Source of the DNA: a bacterium
GTDB lineage: Bacteria > Planctomycetota > J058 > JACQDU01
Length of the DNA stretch: 12,998 bases
Assembly: GCA_016200955.1 (NCBI GenBank)
Contig: JACQDU010000554.1
Location: forward strand, 1-12,998
Direction: 5' to 3'
The notes beneath the pieces are model-generated. The model had not been told where the DNA came from and did not search any database. It saw only the letters and a program-made list of their open reading frames with translations. The position numbers and the translations under genes are program-made. This document shows, one piece after another, positions 1-7,400 of the stretch; within the stretch, counting starts at the first letter, position 1; each line of letters starts with the position of its first letter.

Positions 1-2473
1 AGTACCCCTGCGCGACCGCCGTGACCCAGGCGTTCGCGCGATGGAGACTCCCGTCGCTCGAGCGCTTCCCGGGCTTTTCGACCGTGTCGCTCCCGATCGG
101 CTCGTCGTTGATCTGCACGCGCCCGCCCGAGAGGTCGGCGTTCGCGATGAAGATCTTCCACGGGTTCTTCCAGAAGTCGGCGTCCCTCGGGATGTGGTAG
201 TTGAGCAGGTCGAAGTCGTGCCCGAGAGACGCGGACGGTGGAGACGAGCTCCCCTGGTCCGAGAGGCCGATCAGGTGGTGCGGGTCGAGCTTCCTCACGT
301 CGGCCTGGACGGCCTGGACGAAGCTGTCGGAGAGCCCACCGTAAGCGTGAGGGCCGCCGCTCGCGTGCGTGTATTCGTTCGCGACCTCCCAGATCACGTT
401 CGGCGTGTCGCGGTAGCGCGTCACGACGTACTCGACGTACTTCTTCTTCTCGTCGTTGTAGGTCGTCGGGTCATCGAGCTCGGAGAGGAGCCCGACCTCG
501 AAGATCACGAGCTCGCAGGCCATCTCCTTCATGCCCGCGTAGGCGACCACGTCGTCGAGCCGCGAGAAGAGCGCCTCGTCGTAGCCGCCCGGGACGAACG
601 GGAAGAGGTTCTCGGGCATGCCGAAGGCGCCTCGCCCGCCGCCCACGAGGATCCGGAGGACGTTCACGCCGTTCTTGGCCGCCTCGTCGATGAACTCCTT
701 GTACTTGGGCTGAGCGGAGAGCGCGAAGGCGGTCTTGCCGACCCAGAAGAACGGCTTCCCGTCGGTCGTCGCGAGCCGCGAGGAGTGAGCCGAGTCGCGG
801 ACGACGTGAGGGCCGTGCCCCTTCATGGGCGGAGGGCCGCTCGGCGCGCCCGGGAGAGTCGCTTTCCCGCTCCAGACCTTCAGGTCCTTCGTGACCGTGC
901 CGGGCCACCCGCGAGAGGCGCCGCCGGTCCCGATCCTCAGGCGATGCTTCGTGGGCTTCCAGACTCCGCCGGGGGTCACGCTCTTCAGGAGCTCGCCGTC
1001 GCGATAGAAGCGCGCGGCTCCCTCGCCCCACTCGACGCGGAAACGGTACGTCGTGGCGGGGTCCCACGAGAGCTTGCTCGGCGAGTACTCCTCCGCCTCG
1101 CCGCCCGACGTCTTGTAGAGCAGCTTGAGCGTGTCCACGGTCATCTTCCGGAGGAAGAACTTGTATGTGTTGTTCCGGTAGCCCATGTAGTCGCTCTCGG
1201 GATCGGGCGAGAAGTCGCCGTCGTACATCACGATGAGCTCCGCGTCCTCGGTCGCTCCGGGGGAGCCCGAGACGAGCCCGCTCGCCGAGAACTCGGCGAC
1301 CCCGGCCTCGAGCGTCGGGAGGTCGTAGACGATGTAGTCGGAGCCCGCGTCGATCCGGTACCCGTCCGGCGTGAGCGTGCCTCCGTGCTGCGAGCCCTTC
1401 GTGCTTCCCTTGAGCGGGTCGTCGAGGACGAGCGTCAGCCCCGGCGGCGAAGCGGGAACCGGAGGAGTCGTCACGGTCACGGTCGTGCTCGCCGTCTCGC
1501 CGAACCAGATCACGCCCTCGTGGACCATGCGGAGCTTCACGGAGTAAGCGTGCTCGTCCGTCGGCGCCTTCACGGCGAAGGTGAACGTCACGTGCTCGCC
1601 GGGCGCGACGGTCGTCCCCGCGGGCAGGTGCACGCGATTCGGCTCGGCGCCGGTCGTCTCGATGAAGCGGGCCGCGTCTCCCGAGAGGTCGTCCACGACT
1701 CCCAGGCGGTAGCCCTCGTCCCACGTGGCCGTCCCGGTGTTCTCGACCTCGACGGACCACGACCCGTCCGTACCGGCAGGCATGCCGTCGGGGATCGAGA
1801 CGCTCGCGACCTTGGCGTCGTCGGCGGGCGCCGAGGGAGGCGACGGGTGCTTCTTCCCGAGGCTTATGTGAGGAAGCTTGATGGAAGGAAGCTTGATGTG
1901 AGGAAGCTTGATCGAGGGGAGCTTGATCTTCACGTGAGGGAGCTTGAGCGCCGCGAGGAGCTTCGAGAAGAACCCGGGCTTCTTCGCGGGAGCGGGCCCC
2001 GCCGCGGGAGGCGACGTCGCCGGTGGCGCCTTTGCCGCCGGAGGAGCGGACGAGGTCTTGCCCGCGCCGCTCACGTCGATGTGGACCGTGCTCTTCTTCC
2101 CGAAGATCCCGGAGCCCGGGTCCTCCTTCATCTGGAAGCCGAGGTCGTAGGAGCCGGCCTTCGGCGCCGTGATCGTGAAGTCGAACGACCGCGCGTCGCC
2201 GGGGTGCACGACGTCTCCCGCCTTGAGCGGGACCATGTGACCTCCCACGAACGTCTTCGCGACCTCGTCCGCCCCGAGCTTCACGAAGGGCTCGTACCAG
2301 GTCTTGCTCCCCGTGTTCTTGACCTTCACCGACACGACCGCCGTGTCGCCCGGGGACATCGTCTCGGGAAAACCGTCGGTGCTCAGGATCTCGGCGTCGT
2401 TCTTCTCGGTCGCGAGCGCGAATCCGGCGCTCAGCGCGATCAGAAGGATCGCGCCCATGACTCTCCGGTGCAT
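1..2473 (-). CDS. Secreted multi-domain glycoside-hydrolase-like protein (C-terminus beyond window)
   Basis: About 824 residues are visible and the frame is open to the window edge. The start is ATG at 2473, six bases after a GGAGG ribosome-binding site. Residues 1-21 are a signal peptide (basic start, hydrophobic core, A-L-A), so export is likely. Residues 29-135 and 220-335 resemble the NBR1/FW-type Ig-like fold, with N-T-G followed by an aromatic-rich strand (N-T-G-S-K-T-W; N-T-G-T-A-T-W-D-E-G-Y). Between them lie an Ala/Pro linker and a Lys-Leu-Pro repeat (176-203). Residues 345-540 look like a concanavalin-A/LamG-type carbohydrate-binding module. From about 565 a (beta/alpha)8 glycosidase-like domain follows: D-G-K-P-F-F-W-V-G-K, N-G-V-N-V-L-R-I, V-I-W-E-V-A-N-E (candidate acid/base E701) and N-D-E-P (candidate nucleophile E792). 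This matches clan GH-A in the DUF4038/GH140-like or GH5-like range; the exact family and substrate cannot be told. It lies 138 bases after the oxygenase gene on the same strand and could be co-transcribed. Confidence 0.82.
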   Translation of the reverse strand, partial: MHRRVMGAILLIALSAGFALATEKNDAEILSTDGFPETMSPGDTAVVSVKVKNTGSKTWYEPFVKLGADEVAKTFVGGHMVPLKAGDVVHPGDARSFDFTITAPKAGSYDLGFQMKEDPGSGIFGKKSTVHIDVSGAGKTSSAPPAAKAPPATSPPAAGPAPAKKPGFFSKLLAALKLPHVKIKLPSIKLPHIKLPSIKLPHISLGKKHPSPPSAPADDAKVASVSIPDGMPAGTDGSWSVEVENTGTATWDEGYRLGVVDDLSGDAARFIETTGAEPNRVHLPAGTTVAPGEHVTFTFAVKAPTDEHAYSVKLRMVHEGVIWFGETASTTVTVTTPPVPASPPGLTLVLDDPLKGSTKGSQHGGTLTPDGYRIDAGSDYIVYDLPTLEAGVAEFSASGLVSGSPGATEDAELIVMYDGDFSPDPESDYMGYRNNTYKFFLRKMTVDTLKLLYKTSGGEAEEYSPSKLSWDPATTYRFRVEWGEGAARFYRDGELLKSVTPGGVWKPTKHRLRIGTGGASRGWPGTVTKDLKVWSGKATLPGAPSGPPPMKGHGPHVVRDSAHSSRLATTDGKPFFWVGKTAFALSAQPKYKEFIDEAAKNGVNVLRILVGGGRGAFGMPENLFPFVPGGYDEALFSRLDDVVAYAGMKEMACELVIFEVGLLSELDDPTTYNDEKKKYVEYVVTRYRDTPNVIWEVANEYTHASGGPHAYGGLSDSFVQAVQADVRKLDPHHLIGLSDQGSSSPPSASLGHDFDLLNYHIPRDADFWKNPWKIFIANADLSGGRVQINDEPIGSDTVEKPGKRSSDGSLHRANAWVTAVAQGY
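1861..1948 (-). repeat. In-gene tandem 15-bp repeat coding K-L-P-H/S-I units
   Basis: Inside the secreted hydrolase, residues 176-203 read as alternating pentapeptides K-L-P-H-I and K-L-P-S-I, about six units, directly between the two Ig-like domains. At DNA level the period is 15 bp (30 bp for the alternating pair) and the hexamer AAGCTT recurs three times within about 60 bases, conspicuous in such GC-rich sequence. The stretch is basic and amphipathic and could be a spacer or a wall- or polymer-binding patch; the role is unknown. Confidence 0.8.
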
Positions 2474-2611
2474 GGATCACCTCCGGCCGCATCCTTCGCA
2501 TGAGGCGGTCCAGCCGGGCCGGACGTTCCGCGGCACGGACTTCCCGAGAAACGCGCCCCGGGCGAGCGAGCGAGAACTGCTCGAGTGTTCAACCGGCCTT
2601 GCAGGTCGAGC

Positions 2612-3813
2612 TCAGCTCGCCCGGGCCGGGTCGCGCCGGTGGAGGAGACCGCGCGAGAGAAGCACGCGGAGGATCTCTCTCACGTCCTCCCAGTCGTAGG
2701 GCTCGTCGGTCGCGGGGACCCACTTCCGGGCCTCCTCGGCGACGAAGGAGTCGCGCGCGAGGAGGCTCTCGAGGAAGACGCGCGCCGTGGCGGGGAAGTC
2801 GATCTCCTCGCCGTCGAGGTAGAGGAAGACCTTCTCCTCGCCCGTGTCGTCTCGGGCCGCGAGCGTCGAGACCCGCCGCGTCCGGTCGAGGAAGATCCGC
2901 TCCGCGGGAGCGACCGGGCGGCGCTCGCGAGCGAGCTCTTCGAGCGAGAGAGCCGGCGGCGGAGCCACCCAGGAGTGCCAGAGGCGCGCGAGGTCCCGGC
3001 CTCCGACGCGGGCCCGACGGGCAGCGATCGCCGCCACTCGAGACGCTCGCCGAGCCCGCGCGAGAGGTGCTCGCACACGAGCTGGAGCGGGTTCTTGACG
3101 AAAGGCCCGAGAGTGAGGGCCAAAGATCCTGCGCCGCCCGTCGCGCGAGGCCGGTGCCACGTCCCGGGAGGCATGTAGAACACGTCGCCCGGCGCGAGCT
3201 CGACTTCAAGGAAGTCATCCGGCACCGGCAGCTCGGTCGCGAGCCCCGGGCTCCTCGCGTTCCGTTCGACGAGAGCCGCGTCGGTCTCGTAGCCGTAGTT
3301 CCGCGGCGGGAACTCGAGCGCGGGGCGCTTCGAGACCTGCCAGCGCTTCCTCCCCTCGAGCTGGAGGACGATCGCCGAGTGGTTGTCGTAGTGAAGACCG
3401 GCTCCGTGGTCCTCGGGAGAGAAGAAGCAACCTACCGTGATGTGCCCGGGCAGGTTCATGCCCGCGCGCAAGCCGACCAAGAGCTCCCTGACCGCCTCGC
3501 AATGGTCCTCGAGCTGGGTGAAGACGATCGTCATGCCCGAGTCGAAGAGAGCCTCCGCCATGCGCGGCTCGAGCTCGAGGATATCCTGGTGCCTTCCCGC
3601 GGCGTCGTGGTAGATCGCGCGCAGGCACTTCGCGTCGTCGGGGAGCTCGCGCACCGTCTTCCAGAAAGTCGCGCGATCGAAACCCACGTGAGCCAGCTTC
3701 CCGGGCCGGCCCGGGACGTGGAGAGGCTTCTTCTCCCAGCTCTCCTCGAAGAAAGCCCTGGGTGAGATCGGTTCGAGCAAGCGCTCGAGCTCGCGGCGCG
3801 CGGTCAGGCTCAT
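2612..3813 (-). CDS. JmjC/cupin-type 2-oxoglutarate Fe(II) oxygenase, broken by a frameshift near 2990-3003
   Basis: The gene starts at ATG 3813 with GGAG seven bases upstream. Residues 1-60 have the usual opening (F-F-E-E-S-W-E-K-K-P-L). The JmjC barrel carries the metal triad H141-x-D143 (L-H-Y-D-N-H) and H220 (P-P-G-T-W-H). This is the cupin_4 / ribosomal-oxygenase family (YcfD, MINA53, NO66), which hydroxylates arginine or histidine side chains using 2-oxoglutarate and O2. After about residue 270 the reading frame stops looking like protein, while the frame shifted by one base continues as R-D-L-A-R-L-W-H-S-W and on through a winged-helix-like C-terminal domain (F-L-Y-L-D-G-E-E-I-D-F-P; L-L-S-R-G-L-L-H-R) to a stop at 2612. 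One missing base near 2990-3003 explains this; restored length is about 400 residues, close to YcfD's. Read literally, the first frame would end at 2680 with a 377-residue product and a nonsense tail. This may be a real mutation or a read error. It lies 233 bases downstream of the His-rich peptide gene. Confidence 0.8.
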
Positions 3814-3842
3814 GGAAGACTCCGGTTCTACTAACGATCCAA

Positions 3843-3863
3843 TTCTTCTCGCGGAGAGAAGAA
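3843..3863. other. Short inverted repeat upstream of the oxygenase gene
   Basis: TTCTTCTC (3843-3850) and GAGAAGAA (3856-3863) form an 8-bp stem with a 5-base loop about 30 bases upstream of the oxygenase start. It could be an operator or an mRNA structure; nothing else supports either. Confidence 0.35.
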
Positions 3864-3876
3864 GTCATCTTGGTCC

Positions 3877-3895
3877 GCCACGCCCAAGGCGTGGC
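3877..3895. other. Short inverted repeat in the peptide-oxygenase intergenic region
   Basis: GCCACGCC (3877-3884), loop CAA, GGCGTGGC (3888-3895): a perfect 8-bp GC-rich stem. No T-run follows on either strand, so it is not a convincing terminator. It may be an RNA structure or part of a dispersed repeat element. Confidence 0.4.
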
Positions 3896-3974
3896 ATTCG
3901 GTTCGGGCGGAAGCCGAGGCCGGTGATTTTCACCGCGGCTCGCTGCCGCTCGCCTGGGTCCCAAGGAACCGAGA

Positions 3975-4005
3975 CGCACCGAGCGGGTTGACCTCGCTCG
4001 GTGCG
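3975..4005 (-). terminator. Hairpin after the peptide gene, possible partial terminator
   Basis: An 11-bp perfect stem (CGCACCGAGCG at 3975-3985, CGCTCGGTGCG at 3995-4005) with a 9-base loop begins about 40 bases after the peptide stop codon on the minus strand. The sequence after it on that strand is only moderately T-rich (TCTCGGTTCCTTGGG), so termination may be partial. In a precursor-enzyme pair this would give high peptide and lower enzyme expression, or it may stabilise the peptide mRNA 3' end. Confidence 0.5.
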
Positions 4006-4046
4006 CTCGATTCTAGTCGTTCCGGCCGGGTGCTTCGGGCGACGAG

Positions 4047-4256
4047 CTACGGATGGATGAGCAGCCCGAAGATCGGGTGGTGGGTCTTGTGCGTGTGGTG
4101 GTGCTTCTTGTGGTGCGGCGTCGGCGCCGGCGTCGGATTCGGGACGAGCCCGAACACCATGCCGCCGTTGACCTCGGCCGCCTCGGTCTCGGCGAGCTCG
4201 CTGATCGCCTCGACCTCGAGCGGACGAGCGCTCGTGCTGAGCCTGTTCTTCCTCAC
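4047..4256 (-). CDS. Small His-rich double-glycine-leader peptide, candidate RiPP-like precursor
   Basis: A 69-residue product with a GTG start at 4256, chosen because GAGGAGGG lies eight bases upstream. Nearly every codon ends in G or C, as in the neighbouring genes, so the frame is very likely real. Residues 1-32 form a leader without a hydrophobic signal core; its end (L21, V29, N30, G31, G32) fits the double-glycine site cut by C39 peptidase-transporters. The predicted core (33-69) opens with M-V-F-G-L-V, has a Pro/Thr stretch (P39 to P47: P-N-P-T-P-A-P-T-P), then H48-H60 with eight histidines and three lysines, and closes with P-I-F-G-L-L-I-H-P. It contains no Cys. The next gene on the strand is a JmjC oxygenase, a family that can hydroxylate His side chains. 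No matching transporter or second maturation enzyme is visible. Alternatives are a bacteriocin-like peptide, or a metal-binding peptide unrelated to the oxygenase. I recognise no named family. Confidence 0.72.
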   Translation of the reverse strand: MRKNRLSTSARPLEVEAISELAETEAAEVNGGMVFGLVPNPTPAPTPHHKKHHHTHKTHHPIFGLLIHP

Positions 4257-4263
4257 GGTTGAG

Positions 4264-4271
4264 CCCTCCTC
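4264..4271 (-). promoter_or_regulatory. Ribosome-binding site fixing the GTG start of the peptide gene
   Basis: The minus strand reads GAGGAGGG, with eight bases between the GGAGG core and the GTG at 4256. It is the strongest Shine-Dalgarno match in this part of the window and suggests high translation of the peptide. Confidence 0.75.
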
Positions 4272-4283
4272 GATCTCTCGTGT

Positions 4284-4339
4284 CCTGTGCCTTGCGCGGT
4301 GTGTCTCGTGATCCGCGCTTGCCCCATCTCCCGCACAGG
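4284..4339 (-). other. Nested inverted repeats in the 5' leader of the peptide gene
   Basis: CCTGTGC (4284-4290) pairs with GCACAGG (4333-4339), and inside this GCGCGG (4294-4299) pairs with CCGCGC (4313-4318). Together they would form a two-tier helix just upstream of the ribosome-binding site. No known riboswitch class is recognised, and such pairings arise easily in GC-rich DNA. Confidence 0.3.
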
Positions 4340-4395
4340 CCGGACCAAATCATGAGGCTTACATTACAATGAGTTACGATAAGAAATGCCGCGGT
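4340..4395 (-). promoter_or_regulatory. AT-rich candidate promoter region for the peptide gene
   Basis: This is the most AT-rich stretch in the intergenic space between the kinase stop and the peptide start. The minus strand contains CATTTCTTATCG and TTGTAATGTAAG, but no well-spaced -35/-10 pair matching the sigma70 consensus. The call rests on base composition and position ahead of a small gene with a long 5' leader. Confidence 0.3.
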
Positions 4396-4430
4396 GCGTC
4401 TCAGTCTTCCAGTTTTTGGGTTTCGCGCGA

Positions 4431-7400
4431 TCAATCGCCCGGGACCGGATCGAGCGCTCCTTCGGGGATCCTGAGGCCGGTCGCTCGCTCGGCTTCCGCG
4501 AGCACATCGCCCTTGGGGGCCTCGAGCATTTTCCCGAGCGGCCACAGGCGCACCGTCCGGTCGCCGCTCGCCGAGGCGATCGTGCGCGAGTCCGGGCTCC
4601 AGGCGACCGCGTTCACTCCCGCGGAGTGCCCGGGCAAGTAGGCCGCGGTACGCGCCTTCTCCACGTCCCAGAGGACGAGCCCGCTCCTCTCCGGGCCGCC
4701 GGAGACGATCCAGTTTCCGTCGGGGCTCCAGGCGACCGCGGTCGTCCAGGTCCTCGGGCTCCTCAGGACGGAGGTTTCTTTCAGGGAGACGACGTCGAAG
4801 ATGCGGATCGTCTGGTCCGTGCCCCCGCTCGCGAGCCTCGTCCCGTCGGGGCTCCACGCGAGCGACGTGACCTGCGCCTTGTGACCCTTGAGCGTGCCCA
4901 GGGGCCTCCGGCTCGCCACGTCGAAGAGGGTCACGCTGTCGGCGCACAGGACCGCGAGCATGCGTCCGTCGGGCCGGAAGGCGACGTTGGCTTCGGTCGT
5001 GATCTCCGGAACGTCGGTGGCCGCGAAGCCGGCGGTCGAATCGATGAGCTGGATCGGCGCGCTCTGGCGCGACGTCGCGATCCACTTCCCGTCGCGGCTC
5101 CACGCGACCGTGGATCCCTCGAGCTGCTTCTCCGCACGCTGCGTGGCCACATCCCAGACCGTGATGGCGGCCGGCTTGTCGCCCGGATTCCCTGTCCCCG
5201 CGGCGAGGCGATGCGAATCGGGCGACCACGCGAGGAAGAAGACACGGAAGCCCTGGTCGGGGAAGAGCACGGGGTGCGTCGTGTCCGAGAGGTCGAACAG
5301 GTGCACCCTCTGGTCGGCGCACGCCGTCGCGAGCCGCCGCCCGTCGGGCGAGAACGCGACGCCGTGCACCTCATCGGGATGATCGAGCACGGCGACCCGG
5401 CCCGGCTCCAGGTCCCACAACGCCAGCACTCCGTCGGCTCCTCCCGACGCGAGCCGCCGACCGTCGGGTGAGAACGCCACGGACGAGACGCTGCGCTCGT
5501 GCGCTTCGAGGACCGTGGCGACGCGGTTGTGGAGCTCGGAGTCGCGCTGCTCCTCGAGCTGGGGGACGATGAGACGGATGAGCGCCTCGCCGTTGCCCGT
5601 GGCGAGGACGCTCCCGTCGGGGCTCCACGCGACGGACTCGATCGTGTTCTCGTGGAGTCCCTGGAGTCTCGCGCGCACCGACAATCGCTTGGAGCCGCCC
5701 TCGGTCGGGCTCACGTCCCAGAGGATCACGGTGCGGTCGTAGGACGAGGTCGCGAGCAAGGGGACTCTCGGGAACCTGGGAGGCCAGGCGACGCAGCGGA
5801 CCTCGCCCCGGTGCTGCCAGACGGGCACCACCTGCTCCCGGTCGCCGAGAGCGAAGACGCAGACGGTCTGGTCGAAGCTGCCGAGCGCCACGAGGCGCCC
5901 ATCGGGGCTCCAGGCGACCGAGCGGAGCGGATTGTGGCAGTCGAGCTCGTAGGAGACCGAGCCCGACTCGGCCTCGATCAGACGGAGCTTCCCGTCGTCC
6001 CCGACGCACGCGAGCCTGTCCGAGCTCGGGCTCCACGCGAGCCCCCGGACGATTCCGTCCTGCTTGAGCTCGCGGAGGAGGCGACCCGATCCCGGCTCGT
6101 GGACGCGGACGGTCTTGTCGACGCCTCCCGATGCGACCATCCGGCGATCCGGGCTCCAGGCCACCGCGAGGGCCTCTCCCTTCACGGCGGCCGCGTCGAG
6201 CACGCGAGGGGGCCTCCTCTCGTCCGCCACGGCGTGGATCCGGACCCGGCCGTCGCCCTGCGCGACGGCTACGTGCTCGCCGTCGGGGCTCCACGCGAGC
6301 GCGAAGATCGACTTCCGGTCTCCCGCGGCGAAGGTCCTCGGCTTCCGCCACGGGCCTTCCCTCGCGAGGAAGTGAGCCACGCGCGCCGCGGTGACGTCGT
6401 CGTCCGAAAGGCCGGGCATGGAGAGCGCCTTCGCCGCGCAGACGAGGGCCTCGCGGTGTCGCCCCTCCTGCGAGGCGCGCTGCGCGCGCTGGATGAACCC
6501 GCGCGCGAGGAGGACCTGCGCCTTCGCGGCCTCCTCCACGGCCTTGGCGGTCAGCTCTCGTTCCTGGGCGCGCTTCTCCGCCTCGAGCTCGCGCATCGTC
6601 GCGGCCTGGCGGATGCCCATGGCGGTCGCCGCCACCAGCGTGACCGCCGTCGCCGTGGCGAGCGCCGCCGCGAGCTTCTGGCGCTTCGCCCTCCGGACGA
6701 CCCGCTCGAGCGCGCCGATCGGCCTCGCGGCGATCGGGTCGCCGGCGAGGTAGCGCTCGAGCTCGTCTCCGAGCTCGGCGGCGCTCGGGTAGCGCTTCTC
6801 CGGGTCCTTCTCGAGGCAGCGGAGGCAGATCGTGTCGAGGTCTCCCGCGGCGCGGCGGTTCCAGGAAGAAGGCGGCGCCGGCTCCTTCGTCAGGAGAGCC
6901 GTGAGCACGTTGACCTCGGTCGCTCCCTCGAAGGGAGGGCGCCCGGCGAGGATGTAGTAGAGCGTCGCTCCGAGCGAGTAGACGTCGGCCCGCTCGTCCG
7001 CCTCGACCTCCTTGGCCTCCGCCTGCTCGGGCGGCATGTAAGCGGGCGTGCCGATCGCCGCGCCCGTGCGCGTGAGGCCGCTCCGGCTCTCGCGGATGCG
7101 TGCGAGGCCGAAGTCCATGACGTACGGGCGGTCTCTCTCGTCGAGCATGATGTTCGCGGGCTTCAGGTCGCGGTGGATGACTCCCTGCTCGTGCGCGTAA
7201 TGGACGGCCCGGGCCACGTCTCTCAGGACCTCGAGCGCCCGTGTGAAGCCGAGGCGCTTCCCTCCGCGGCCCGCGAGGCGGCGGTCGAGAGAGGCCCCGT
7301 CGATGAAGTCCATGGCGATGTAGTTCCGGCCCTGGACCTCTCCCACTTCGTGCACCGAGACGATCCCCGGGTGCCGGAGGCGGGCGACGACCTCGGCTTC

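Noticed and set aside
41..2503. A long plus-strand open frame of about 820 codons opposite the hydrolase
   Set aside because: Its product is Arg/Val/Asp/Leu-rich noise with no domains; the minus strand gives a signal peptide, Ig-like domains and glycosidase motifs over the same bases.
3870..3930. Tiny peptide frame with start codon near the 3877-3895 hairpin
   Set aside because: Only about 10-22 codons, no ribosome site, and it is explained by the inverted repeat.
4047..4256. RND operon as the exporter of the His-rich peptide
   Set aside because: Double-glycine leaders are processed by C39 peptidase ABC transporters; the RND operon is distant and has its own terminator, so I see no support for the link.
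3988..4311. A 107-codon plus-strand frame, rich in Trp and Cys, opposite the peptide gene
   Set aside because: The minus frame has near-perfect G/C third positions, an ideal ribosome site and a recognisable leader; the plus frame is what its antisense must look like.
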